DNA of 64,000 bases, from NCBI GenBank assembly GCA_942159475.1, contig OW804097.1, forward strand, positions 109,926,582 to 109,990,581, written 5' to 3'. The stretch's first letter is position 1; every line of letters begins with the position of its first letter. Source of the DNA: Sthenelais limicola (Eukaryota; Annelida; Polychaeta; Phyllodocida; Sigalionidae). A program made the translations under genes and the position numbers. Shown piece by piece: positions 11,599 through 22,273 of this stretch. The notes beneath the pieces were generated by a model. That model searched no databases. It was not told the DNA's origin and saw only the letters and a program-made list of their open reading frames with translations.

Positions 11599-13866
11599 AT
11601 GAGCGATGACAGCGAACACTCGGCCGCAGACTCCTACGAGGAGACTGCAGCCAATCGCAAACGGCGTGTTCGTCGTGAGAGCGACCGCCGTCTCAAACGT
11701 GAGGTGGACGGTCCGTCAAGTCACTCGGATGACTCGGACGCGAGCCCGTCGGATGGCCTAAAAGACCCCGATGCGGCTGCCGGCAAGTACCGCCAGCACA
11801 AAGCTCTCAACGCCGCGGCGAAGAATCTCAAGTGGGGAGATGGGAAGAAGCCGGTTCTATCTCTACTCCCCGCAAACAAGCGAGAGCGAAAGGAGGCGGT
11901 CCGTGACCCATCGGAGGTTGATCGCTTCCCCGACTACCCGGAGTACCACAAAGCAGTCTCCATGGAAGAGTACAAGCGTTTCTTTGAAACCTGTACCAAC
12001 CTTGCGAACGGCTGACCTGGCGTATTCTTTTGAAGCTGATCGTAAGCTTCAAATGGCTATGCTCCTCTACGAAGAGGGTTCGCGGTGCCCGTTCCCCTTC
12101 CTCTGCTCTGCAGAACGGAAGCACTTGTCGGTAAGCCGCAGATCTTTAAATCTCGGCTTCTCTTCACCAGACATCTGTGTGAGGTGCATACCCCTGTGAC
12201 GCCGGTTTGGCGGTGTCCGATTGGGTATTGTCCCGTAACTGGGGACCGTCGCTTCGACATCGTGGCCCACGGGTCAAAGGAGCCGCATAAGATGGCCCGT
12301 AAAAAGGCTGTCGACAAAATTATGCCGGCTCTCGAGCGCGCGGGTGTTTCGTATCTCCCACAGTGGGGATACAAAAGCACGCTCCACCTTGCCTCTGCAA
12401 CCTCGGAAGCCATTCTGAGGAACGTGAAGGAGCAAGGCTTCACCTCCAAGTACTTGTTGGAAAAGGATATAACAAAGCCTAAACGAACGGGGAAGACCAA
12501 GAGGAAGAAGAAGGGCTCCGATACGTCGGACAAATCGGATCGTTTGTATACGGAAAAGCGGCCCGAGAAACGTCCGAAACTCGTGCCCGCCCCGATTCCC
12601 GAAAAGAACGCCTGGTTAGACGGGTATAAAATTCCGTCCTCTAAGGAGAAGGAATTCCCCGCCTTGCCCGCGCCTACAGGACTTACGGTTCTGCAGAAGT
12701 CGCGACGCCCCGCACCCGCAGCCGCGGAAGGTAGAGCACCTCGTGCCACCTCACCCGTGCCAGACACTCAGCCTGGTCCGTCACGGCCCGCGGCTACCGC
12801 AAGGGTACCCCCACCGGAGGTCGACCGGGTAGGCATCGCTCGCACCCGGAAGGTGGTGGCTGATCACGCAGCGGTCCTCCGGCTGGCTCTACAAGAGTCA
12901 CTGGAAGGCTTCTGTGTGAATATCGCAGAGACCTACAGGCCTCTCGATAATGTGGACCGTTTGGTTGATAGCCAAACGGAAATCGCGCAGCTTATGCAGG
13001 ACCTTAACAGGTCCCTCAATGAACAGGAACTCCTGGTGGAGAGGGTAAACCTTCTCGACATGCAAGTCAACGGACTTCGCCGGGAGAACCAGGAGCTGCA
13101 TGCGGAGGTCACTCTGCTGCGGGCTCAGGCCGCGCATTGGGCTGCGAAACCCGCGTCTCCTCCGCCACCAAGGGTAGAGACGGCTCCTCCAGTGCAGAAT
13201 CCGATTCTGCGGCTGGAACAGAGGAAAAAGGAGGTCCGCGAGAAGCTCAACAGGGCTTTGCGCGTAGCACCGGCTGTTCCTCCGGGTTTCGGACTAGGTG
13301 ATCGTCAGACCGCTAAACCTCTTTTTGGAGGTATAGGTCTTGGCGCTCCAACCAACACCCCAGCCCGCGCGCCCACACGCGTTGCGGCTACGATGGTGAC
13401 ACCGACCGCTGGTGGATCCGCGCTCGCTAACGGGACTCCTCTCTGTAGCACGGAAACAGAGATGGAGGTAGACCCCCACGAGGGGTCAACTGCTCGGAAG
13501 GAGGAGGAAAAGGCGACTGTACAGCGTCGTTTCGAGCAGGATCGGGTTGAGGCAGAACAGCTCCGTGTCAAACGTGAAGCTGCACTAGCTGAGACGCGCC
13601 TGATCAAAGAGGCCTTGGAGAGGAAACTCCGTGAAGAGGAATCTCTACGGCAGGCGGAAGAGCAACGACTCTGACAGGAGGAGGCCGCTCTACAGCAAGC
13701 GGAAGAGCGATGACTCCGACAGGAGGAGGCCGCGCTACGACAAGCGGAAGAGCGACGACTCCAACAGGAGGAGGCCGCTCGTCAGCAGCTAGCTGACACG
13801 GCCAAGCGGGAGACTGCTCTGGCTCTACACCGTCAGCGAGACCGAGACCAAGTGGCTCCTTTATAG
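11599..13866 (+). pseudogene. Third ORF of family 1: zinc-finger/coiled-coil protein, disrupted
   Basis: Starts at ATG 11599 (MSDDSEHSAADS) with a charged, disordered-looking N-terminus rich in Ser/Asp/Arg. Around 12000-12120 the reading shifts frame and returns, so an indel pair lies there. This stretch carries the first zinc finger (RCPFPFLC ... RHLCEVH), and 12190-12280 carries the second (RCPIGYC ... AHGSKEPH). A KR-rich nuclear-localisation-like patch (KTKRKKKGS) follows, then a predicted coiled coil (about 12900-13130), a VPPGFG patch and a long Glu/Arg/Gln-rich coil encoded by a 45-nt repeat. In-frame TGA codons at 13672-13674 and 13711-13713 replace CGA of the repeat. The first part of the frame closes at TAG 13864. 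The zinc-finger block aligns with the third ORF of family 2 (54613-57918). No signal peptide or membrane segment is seen, so it is not an env. Confidence 0.75.
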
Positions 13867-14426
13867 AGGAGAAAACTTTGGTGGCACGGCCAGAACCGCC
13901 TCTGAGCGGAGAGGCCTCCCCAAAGTTTTAGGAAGCGCTACCTTCGATGGATACGTCCACGAAGGGTCCGTTGGCAACCAAACCAGTGGCACCTCTTCCC
14001 GTAACCGCACCCACGGGTACGAGTACGGAAGAGGTCGAGGGAAATGGTGACGTAATTCCGTTACCATGGCCTCGCACGGACGAGCGTACCAGCTCCGTGG
14101 ACGGTCCGGTGACAGCAGGCTCGGGCTCTGACAAGTCGGTAGAAATATCGGACGGGGAAGAGCACAAGCTACTGCAGGAGTCGGACTCCGATACGGGGTT
14201 GATCTACGATGATCTGGGACAGGAAGACAACGGAAACTCCGTGAAGAGGAAACTCTACGGCAGGCGGAAGAGCAACGACGCTGACAGGAGGAGGCCGCTC
14301 TACGGCAAGCGGAAGAGCGATGACTCCGACAGGAGGAGGCCGCGCTACGACAAGCGGAAGAGCGATGACTCCAACAGGAGGAGGCCGCTCGTCAGCAGCT
14401 AGCTGACACGGCCAAGCGGGAGACTA
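13630..14426 (+). repeat. Two blocks of a 45-nt minisatellite inside the third ORF
   Basis: A 45-nt unit (ending GACAGGAGGAGGCCG) is repeated about three times at 13630-13800 and again at 14236-14402. A second shared segment (ACGGGTACGAGTACGGAAGA and following ~90 bp) occurs at about 14010-14112 and 14461-14562. The order is A-B-A-B with unequal spacing, so local duplication created it. Confidence 0.8.
13878..14402 (+). pseudogene. Third ORF C-terminal acidic tail of family 1
   Basis: A different frame from the preceding segment encodes Pro/Thr-rich sequence and then an acidic stretch (SVEISDGEEHKLLQESDSD near 14140-14190). It resembles the acidic C-terminus of the family 2 protein (MDIDEEELLKDEESD). 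It probably was the C-terminus of the same protein before a frameshift. After the acidic part the frame runs into a second block of the 45-nt repeat, read here as a very basic KRKSDDSDRRRP-type repeat. A TAG at 13930-13932 in this copy is AAG in the tandem copy at 17308-17310. Confidence 0.5.
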
Positions 14427-14655
14427 AGGCTTCTGTGAGGCTGTGAGACACGTAACCGCACCCACGGGTACGAGTACGGAAGAGGTTGAGGGAAATGGTG
14501 ACGTAATTCCGTTACCATTTGGCCTCGCACGGACGAGCGTACCAGCTCCGTGGACGGTCCGTGGGATTAGCACTGTGATTCCCCGAGGCGGCAGTCTGGT
14601 GTGGGTTCATCTCACAGCGAGGGGAGGGCTCTCCTCCTCGCAGGTGGGAATTTGA

Positions 14656-14859
14656 ATAAATCACATGGCATATGCAAGGTATACTGACCTAGGGCTTCAT
14701 TTGACTCTTTTCCTATAGCTCAGTTAATATCCAGAGATAACCTTAGCAATTTATGCACAAAAATGCTTCAGAATATCTAGTTTTATGATATGAGAAAAAC
14801 TTTTGAATAAGACCTATTTGAAAATTCATCAACTTTCAGCCCCCTGGACGCCAAAAAAT
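14656..14859. other. Junction between family 1 element and LINE tail
   Basis: AT-rich, no gene. The element-to-flank boundary lies near 14655 but no LTR end or target duplication is seen. Confidence 0.5.
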
Positions 14860-15015
14860 TAGAACTGACCATATACGCTGCCCATCTTATGGAATAACCT
14901 TGACCATAGTGTACAAAATATACCATCGAGAAAAGAGTTTAGAGGGTATTTAAAAAACAAGTATCACCTAGACTATGATCCATATTTAAAGTCAAACGAT
15001 GCTTTAGTAAAATGA
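14860..15015 (+). pseudogene. C-terminal tail of a non-LTR retrotransposon ORF2
   Basis: One frame reads LPILWNNLDHSVQNIPSRKE and on to TGA 15013-15015. The pattern LWNxL...I..ixSxxxFxxxLK is the usual C-terminus of CR1/Jockey-type ORF2 proteins. Only the last ~45 codons remain. The fragment is part of the tandemly duplicated block and recurs at 18237-18392. Confidence 0.6.
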
Positions 15016-15200
15016 CTTGTTACAGGTTTGTCATTGAAAAGGGAATATTATATAAATTAGGGGGGCTTAACTAGTTATGTACTACCAGGATGAAATTAAG
15101 ATTGATATATCGATAGGGGGGAATGGAATCAGAGGAAAAGGGGAGGGGTAGGTGGGGGGAGGGGAGGAAAAACTATTGATAAATATTATTTATATTTTTG

Positions 15201-17245
15201 AGAATCTCAAGTGGGGAGATGGGAAGAAGCCGGTTCTATCTCTACTCCCCGCAAACAAGCGAGAGCGAAAGGAGGCGGTCCGTGACCCATCGGAGGTTGA
15301 TCGCTTCCCCGACTACCCGGAGTACCACAAAGCAGTCTCCATGGAAGAGTACAAGCGTTTCTTTGAAACCTGTACCAACCTTGCGAACGGCTGACCTGGC
15401 GTATTCTTTTGAAGCTGATCGTAAGCTTCAAATGGCTATGCTCCTCTACGAAGAGGGTTCGCGGTGCCCGTTCCCCTTCCTCTGCTCTGCAGAACGGAAG
15501 CACTTGTCGGTAAGCCGCAGATCTTTAAATCTCGGCTTCTCTTCACCAGACATCTGTGTGAGGTGCATACCCCTGTGACGCCGGTTTGGCGGTGTCCGAT
15601 TGGGTATTGTCCCGTAACTGGGGACCGTCGCTTCGACATCGTGGCCCACGGGTCAAAGGAGCCGCATAAGATGGCCCGTAAAAAGGCTGTCGACAAAATT
15701 ATGCCGGCTCTCGAGCGCGCGGGTGTTTCGTATCTCCCACAGTGGGGATACAAAAGCACGCTCCACCTTGCCTCTGCAACCTCGGAAGCCATTCTGAGGA
15801 ACGTGAAGGAGCAAGGCTTCACCTCCAAGTACTTGTTGGAAAAGGATATAACAAAGCCTAAACGAACGGGGAAGACCAAGAGGAAGAAGAAGGGCTCCGA
15901 TACGTCGGACAAATCGGATCGTTTGTATACGGAAAAGCGGCCCGAGAAACGTCCGAAACTCGTGCCCGCCCCGATTCCCGAAAAGAACGCCTGGTTAGAC
16001 GGGTATAAAATTCCGTCCTCTAAGGAGAAGGAATTCCCCGCCTTGCCCGCGCCTACAGGACTTACGGTTCTGCAGAAGTCGCGACGCCCCGCACCCGCAG
16101 CCGCGGAAGGTAGAGCACCTCGTGCCACCTCACCCGTGCCAGACACTCAGCCTGGTCCGTCACGGCCCGCGGCTACCGCAAGGGTACCCCCACCGGAGGT
16201 CGACCGGGTAGGCATCGCTCGCACCCGGAAGGTGGTGGCTGATCACGCAGCGGTCCTCCGGCTGGCTCTACAAGAGTCACTGGAAGGCTTCTGTGTGAAT
16301 ATCGCAGAGACCTACAGGCCTCTCGATAATGTGGACCGTTTGGTTGATAGCCAAACGGAAATCGCGCAGCTTATGCAGGACCTTAACAGGTCCCTCAATG
16401 AACAGGAACTCCTGGTGGAGAGGGTAAACCTTCTCGACATGCAAGTCAACGGACTTCGCCGGGAGAACCAGGAGCTGCATGCGGAGGTCACTCTGCTGCG
16501 GGCTCAGGCCGCGCATTGGGCTGCGAAACCCGCGTCTCCTCCGCCACCAAGGGTAGAGACGGCTCCTCCAGTGCAGAATCCGATTCTGCGGCTGGAACAG
16601 AGGAAAAAGGAGGTCCGCGAGAAGCTCAACAGGGCTTTGCGCGTAGCACCGGCTGTTCCTCCGGGTTTCGGACTAGGTGATCGTCAGACCGCTAAACCTC
16701 TTTTTGGAGGTATAGGTCTTGGCGCTCCAACCAACACCCCAGCCCGCGCGCCCACACGCGTTGCGGCTACGATGGTGACACCGACCGCTGGTGGATCCGC
16801 GCTCGCTAACGGGACTCCTCTCTGTAGCACGGAAACAGAGATGGAGGTAGACCCCCACGAGGGGTCAACTGCTCGGAAGGAGGAGGAAAAGGCGACTGTA
16901 CAGCGTCGTTTCGAGCAGGATCGGGTTGAGGCAGAACAGCTCCGTGTCAAACGTGAAGCTGCACTAGCTGAGACGCGCCTGATCAAAGAGGCCTTGGAGA
17001 GGAAACTCCGTGAAGAGGAATCTCTACGGCAGGCGGAAGAGCAACGACTCTGACAGGAGGAGGCCGCTCTACAGCAAGCGGAAGAGCGATGACTCCGACA
17101 GGAGGAGGCCGCGCTACGACAAGCGGAAGAGCGACGACTCCAACAGGAGGAGGCCGCTCGTCAGCAGCTAGCTGACACGGCCAAGCGGGAGACTGCTCTG
17201 GCTCTACACCGTCAGCGAGACCGAGACCAAGTGGCTCCTTTATAG
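15201..17245 (+). pseudogene. Third ORF of family 1, second copy, 5'-truncated
   Basis: Duplicate of the third ORF from about codon 75 onwards, with both zinc fingers, the coiled coil and the 45-nt repeat coil. It carries the same frameshift pair (about 15390-15490) and the same TGA codons at 17051-17053 and 17090-17092. No start codon context or promoter is present, so expression is unlikely. Confidence 0.75.
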
Positions 17246-17256
17246 AGGAGAAAACT

Positions 17257-17781
17257 TTGGTGGCACGGCCAGAACCGCCTCTGAGCGGAGAGGCCTCCCC
17301 AAAGTTTAAGGAAGCGCTACCTTCGATGGATACGTCCACGAAGGGTCCGTTGGCAACCAAACCAGTGGCACCTCTTCCCGTAACCGCACCCACGGGTACG
17401 AGTACGGAAGAGGTCGAGGGAAATGGTGACGTAATTCCGTTACCATGGCCTCGCACGGACGAGCGTACCAGCTCCGTGGACGGTCCGGTGACAGCAGGCT
17501 CGGGCTCTGACAAGTCGGTAGAAATATCGGACGGGGAAGAGCACAAGCTACTGCAGGAGTCGGACTCCGATACGGGGTTGATCTACTATGATCTGGGACA
17601 GGAAGACAACGGAAACTCCGTGAAGAGGAAACTCTACGGCAGGCGGAAGAGCAACGACGCTGACAGGAGGAGGCCGCTCTACGGCAAGCGGAAGAGCGAT
17701 GACTCCGACAGGAGGAGGCCGCGCTACGACAAGCGGAAGAGCGATGACTCCAACAGGAGGAGGCCGCTCGTCAGCAGCTAG
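17257..17781 (+). pseudogene. Third ORF acidic tail, second copy
   Basis: Duplicate of 13878-14402. The frame is open for 174 codons here because TAG of copy 1 is AAG in this copy. Ends with the basic reading of the 45-nt repeat and TAG 17779-17781. Confidence 0.5.
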
Positions 17782-18236
17782 CTGACACGGCCAAGCGGGA
17801 GACTAAGGCTTCTGTGAGGCTGTGAGACACGTAACCGCACCCACGGGTACGAGTACGGAAGAGGTTGAGGGAAATGGTGACGTAATTCCGTTACCATGGC
17901 CTCGCACGGACGAGCGTACCAGCTCCGTGGACGGTCCGTGGGATTAGCACTGTGATTCCCCGAGGCGGCAGTCTGGTGTGGGTTCATCTCACAGCGAGGG
18001 GAGGGCTCTCCTCCTCGCAGGTGGGAATTTGAATAAATCACATGGCATATGCAAGGTATACTGACCTAGGGCTTCATTTGACTCTTTTCCTATAGCTCAG
18101 TTAATATCCAGAGATAACCTTAGCAATTTATGCACAAAAATGCTTCAGAATATCTAGTTTTATGATATGAGAAAAACTTTTGAATAAGACCTATTTGAAA
18201 ATTCATCAACTTTCAGCCCCCTGGACGCCAAAAAAT

Positions 18237-18392
18237 TAGAACTGACCATATACGCTGCCCATCTTATGGAATAACCTTGACCATAGTGTACAAAATATAC
18301 CATCGAGAAAAGAGTTTAGAGGGTATTTAAAAAACAAGTATCACCTAGACTATGATCCATATTTAAAGTCAAACGATGCTTTAGTAAAATGA
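18237..18392 (+). pseudogene. LINE ORF2 C-terminal tail, duplicated copy
   Basis: Same sequence as 14860-15015, carried along in the tandem duplication; ends at TGA 18390-18392. Confidence 0.6.
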
Positions 18393-18568
18393 CTTGTTAC
18401 AGGTTTGTCATTGAAAAGGGAATATTATATAAATTAGGGGGGCTTAACTAGTTATGTACTACCAGGATGAAATTAAGATTGATATATCGATAGGGGGGAA
18501 TGGAATCAGAGGAAAAGGGGAGGGGTAGGTGGGGGGAGGGGAGGAAAAACTATTGATAAATATTATTT

Positions 18569-20373
18569 GTTAAGTCTGTTTAGCGATTGCTATATTCCAT
18601 GTAATATGAAAACTTATCATCCAATATAGAACATTTTGAATGTCAAAATAAAGCACATTACATACTTTAATAATATTTGTGAACCCACAAAATCAATAGA
18701 CTAAACTAATGTAAACATGTTAATTATAGATTACTGTTCATGTATTATGGGAAAATTTCAAAATGAAGTGTTATCAGTTGGCCAGCCAGGAAAACCGGCA
18801 AATGAGCAGAGGGCTAATACCTATTCAGTTAATGCTTCAATACTATGTAAATTGTAATAACTTGATATTGAATAAAAGTTTTATATATATATAACATCAG
18901 CAATAAAAGGATTTTTGAATTTGAATGAATTTGAATTTTTCTCCGGCATCTTCATATTAGCCATAGCTCAGGCTATGGTGAGTGTAATCAAGTCAGTTAC
19001 TCAATCCTTTAGCTGAGAGACTTTGTTTTCAAGCTCTCCCATTCTTTTGTTAATTACTTTGGTCATGGTGGCCAGTTGCTCAAAATGGCGGCCACCTGTA
19101 TCATTGAGTGCTTGCCCATCAGTCGTATCTGATGGGGCATTAATTATAACTTCTAGCTCCTTTGCCTCCTTTATAATATTATCAATCTTTTCAGCAGCGT
19201 TTTCTGTGCATTTGTTGGAGTTTTTAGTCTTTCATGTTGCTGATTCCATGCCTTGTAGGCTGTTTGAAATGTGTAATATTGCAATAGAGATTTGTGTAAT
19301 TGAAGTATGGAGAAGAAGGAAGAGAGGGGGTTTAAGGGAGTGCAGCTACCTGGTGATGAGGTAGAATGAGACACCAATCCTTCGGAATTATAAATTCCCA
19401 ACACATGATAACATTATATGAATACCTGGATTCTAACCATATAATTATATGGTTAATGTGTTGAACTAGTATCTGCTTTTCTTCCCTTCTGCACTCCACT
19501 ACTTAAAGTAAATGGTGCGATACAGGGTTCAAACAGATCGAGACCCATCAGAAAACGGGTATGTACCCATTTTCTGATGGTGTGGAGATCATTTTGAACA
19601 TTTTGATCAATTTGTAATCATGGAAGCCTGGACTGATCACATGAACAGTTGAGATCAATCAAAGAGCCCCCTGAACCACACCTTTCTAGCTGCTCATGTG
19701 TGTAATAAACAACCAAACTGCACCCCTGAACTGCACCTTTCTAACTGCTCATGTGTGTAATAACAGTCCTTAACTGTGAGCTTATCATGTCCAATTTACT
19801 CAGAAATTTACGAGTTATATTAAGTTGTTTATAATTACACAGGATATAATATTATGATAAATTGATAATAGTAGTTATTATCTATATTACACCCATCATG
19901 AGCCCTATCACTAACTGCAATATCATTTTTGTATTATGGGAGAAGACTTTTCAGGATGTACCTGGAATTACCATTCCTATGTATAAATTATTCCAGTATA
20001 AATTAAACAGTATTGCAAAAAGTTTGAATCTTTAGCAAAATTTAGGGTAAATTCTCCCCAGGACAAAATATAAACTATAAACTGGCACTAGAGAAACCTA
20101 TCACAACAAGGTTGCTGTTCAGAAAACCAAGAGGGGCGGGGGGGGGGGGGGGGGGGTAAGCGGATGGTTACAAGGCCACCTTAATGACATTTGGACAGAA
20201 CAGAAAAGAAAATGTTGCTGAATATTTCAAAGATATATACCATACCACAGAGGAACAAGTTGATTCTTCTTATAGAATAAAAATATGACAAAAATTGAAG
20301 GATTCAACCTATAATCAATTTATAAAGATACTCACACTCACACACCATCTCAGGATACAATCCCTTGTTGCAG
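18569..20373. other. Intergenic or intronic DNA with LINE remnants and small repeats
   Basis: A TTTGAA-rich tail at about 18915-18940 is typical of the 3' end of CR1-like insertions. On the minus strand about 19245-19010 reads as a degraded coiled-coil ORF (EKIDNIIKEAKELEVI..., then KRMGELENKVSQLKD and a stop), possibly a LINE ORF1 remnant. 19545-19580 is a near-perfect hairpin. 19667-19763 holds two ~41-bp direct repeats (AACTGCTCATGTGTGTAATAA). 20134-20158 is a G-run. No intact gene is seen. Confidence 0.5.
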
Positions 20374-20635
20374 GTGCTACAGAAGCGATATGACGGTAGC
20401 GTAGACTTCTACAGGACCTGGGCTGAGTATGAGGCAGGGTTTGGTGACCCGGCAGGACAACACTGGTTAGGGCTGGCAGCGTTACATGCCATGACTAATG
20501 GCAACCCCACAGAGCTCTACATCGGCCTCACTGACCACAACAATGTCTACAAGTATGCCAAGTTTGGAACATTCTCTGTCATGGACAGCACCAATAAGTA
20601 CAAGCTGAATGTTGGATCATACTCAGGAACTGCAG
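20374..20635 (+). CDS. Fibrinogen-related domain protein, penultimate exon
   Basis: The exon begins after TTGCAG at 20368-20373 and ends at GCAG|GTAGG (donor at 20636). It is 262 nt long, phase 0 at the start and phase 1 at the end. It encodes VLQKRYDGSVDFYRTWAEYE then GFGDPAGQHWLG, LYIGLTDHNN and YKLNVGSYSGTAG, the central part of a fibrinogen C-terminal domain as in ficolins, tenascins and angiopoietin-like proteins. Such domains are secreted and usually bind acetylated sugars or other ligands in innate immunity or matrix. The first third of the domain and any signal peptide or N-terminal region are not found in the window, either upstream of it or hidden by the repeats. The frame continues exactly into the exon at 23890. 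It is a well-preserved gene, not an obvious pseudogene. Confidence 0.92.
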
Positions 20636-21229
20636 GTAGGTGTCCCCTGGCATGGCTTGATATGATCAATACATTTCTCCAACTACAACATGGTAACATG
20701 GTAACCAATGTCATCAAAGACAGCATTTACGACCACTGGACAGTTCTCAAATAATGCTATATTTCTATATAAAAATATCCTGGGGACCATGCCCCAGACC
20801 TGTATATGGTCATTATTCAAAACCAGATTTTCTTAGTTTCATTATGAACAGCAATATACATCTATACAACTAAAACCATTATTTTAACCTATTTCCTTTG
20901 AAATGAAGAGGTCTTTAGACAATTTTGGCATGCTAACAACTTAGTAACTGACTTCTGGTCTTGTATCTCAGAGCAAACAAAAGACATCAGAGGGAAGTCA
21001 GAAACAAAAACAATAAGATAAACCAAAAGATAATATTGAATAGAAAATAACAGCATTGACATAATAATTAATCAATTATAAACAATTAAGCACATACTGT
21101 GCCTGTAGACTGACAGTAAAATCAATCAAATGTTTTTCATAATGCGGATACTGAATTACCAAAATAGGTTTATTACCTACTCATAAACCATCAGAGTAAA
21201 AAATACGGGATTATACCACCCACCGACTT

Positions 21230-22270
21230 CAAGTCTGACTTTGAATTCATCGCCACTGACTTCCCCCTACCCACATTTTCTCTCTGCGCCTTCTCTCAAG
21301 CAGAAGTATCTGAACTGATTGACAAAATTAACAAACCCTTACAAACCCTTAGGTATCCCTAACCTAAACTCCACCATTATCAAACATGCCATGCAATCCC
21401 TACTACCGCACTTCACCCACCTGTTCAAAGTGTCCATAAACTCAGCCACCTTCCCAGACAGTTTAGAAAAAGCCACTGTTGTCCCAATTCTGAAAATCAA
21501 ATCTCCAAACACCCCTTCAGACCTAAGGCCAATCTCCCTCCTCCCAATCCCAGGCAAAATACTTGAAAGAATAATTCATTACCAAACTTATAACCACTTA
21601 GAATCCCATAAAATACTCCACCAAAGACAACATGGTTTCCAAGCAAACAAATCAACGCAATTAGCCCTAGCAGACTTTCTCAATGATGTCTCGTCCTCCC
21701 TCCACTCCAAATGCCCCACTACTGCCCTCTTCATTGACCTAAAAAAGGCATTCCATACCCTCGACCACAATATCCTAATCAACAAACTCAAGCTCCTAAA
21801 ATTCGACCTACCCTGTCTATCCTGGTTCAAAAGCTATCTCTTCAACCATTCCTAATCAATGAAAATTCGAAGCTCCCTCCCTTCTTTCCTACCACTCTCA
21901 ATCAGTGTCCCACAAGGCTCCATACTTGGTCCCACTCTTTATAGTATATATCAACACCCTACCCTCTTACATCAAGTCACTCTCAAATAATCAAGTGTCT
22001 TGTCAACTCTATACCAATGACACAATACTCTATGTCTCATCCCCTTTTATTCCCAAATCCCTTGAAATACTCCAGTTCTCACTACCCCACCTCGAAAACT
22101 GGTGCTTGAGAAACAAACTAACGATTAATGCAAACAAAACAAAAGCCATGATCTTTGAAAATAAATCCAGATAAAAAAACAAAACACCCTCCCTGAAACC
22201 CCTAAAACTATCCCGCTTTGACATTGAAATTGTACAAGAATTCAAATACCTAGGGACCAGACTTGAACCT
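21230..22270 (+). pseudogene. CR1-type non-LTR retrotransposon ORF2, 5' part of the fragment
   Basis: Lies in the FReD intron. Successive frames encode RT motifs: PSDLRPISLLP, FIDLKKAFHTLDH (motif A), VPQGSILGPTLF (motif B, in another frame), and LYTNDTILYVSS where the catalytic box should be YADD but reads YTND. Then LENWCLRNKLTINANKTK and EFKYLGTRLEP. Stops and frameshifts (for example near 21853 and 21930) make it a pseudogene. The frame is cut at 22270 by a MITE and resumes at 22844. Confidence 0.85.
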
Positions 22271-22273
22271 TAA

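Larger units (their letters stand above)
4018..14655 (+). mobile_element. Decayed Ty3/Gypsy LTR retrotransposon, family 1, with third ORF; no LTR found
   Basis: A GC-rich block holds, in order, gag (CCHC zinc knuckle), protease, reverse transcriptase, RNase H, integrase, a 1.6-kb spacer and a third ORF with zinc fingers. This protease-RT-RNaseH-integrase order is that of Ty3/Gypsy. The reading frames are broken by indels and TGA stops. I could not find matching direct repeats at the two ends. The 5' edge cuts into gag (an N-terminal part present in the copy at 25833-28140 is replaced here by unrelated GC-rich sequence before about 4200), so the 5' LTR was lost. The 3' edge fades into AT-rich DNA near 14655. 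The 3' part is tandemly duplicated (see 15201-18568). Boundaries are set by composition and are approximate. Confidence 0.85.
11822..15191 (+). repeat. Tandem duplication, copy 1 (3.37 kb)
   Basis: Starts in the third ORF (AGAATCTCAAGTGGGGAGAT) and ends in AT-rich DNA after the LINE tail (AAATATTATTT). The same sequence is repeated at 15201-18568 after a 9-bp junction (15192-15200). Only three differences were seen by reading the two copies: T/A near 13930, G/T near 14208 and a TT insertion near 14516. Confidence 0.95.
15201..18568 (+). repeat. Tandem duplication, copy 2 (3.37 kb)
   Basis: Direct repeat of 11822-15191 at about 99.9% identity. Both copies share the same in-frame TGA codons and frameshifts, so these lesions came before the duplication. 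The break point lies inside the third ORF, so this copy lacks the ORF start and its promoter. Collapse or haplotype error in assembly is a real alternative. Confidence 0.95.

Noticed and set aside
12057..12767. 236-codon minus-strand ORF, repeated at 15436-16146
   Set aside because: Antisense shadow of the third ORF of family 1; identical in both tandem copies by duplication.
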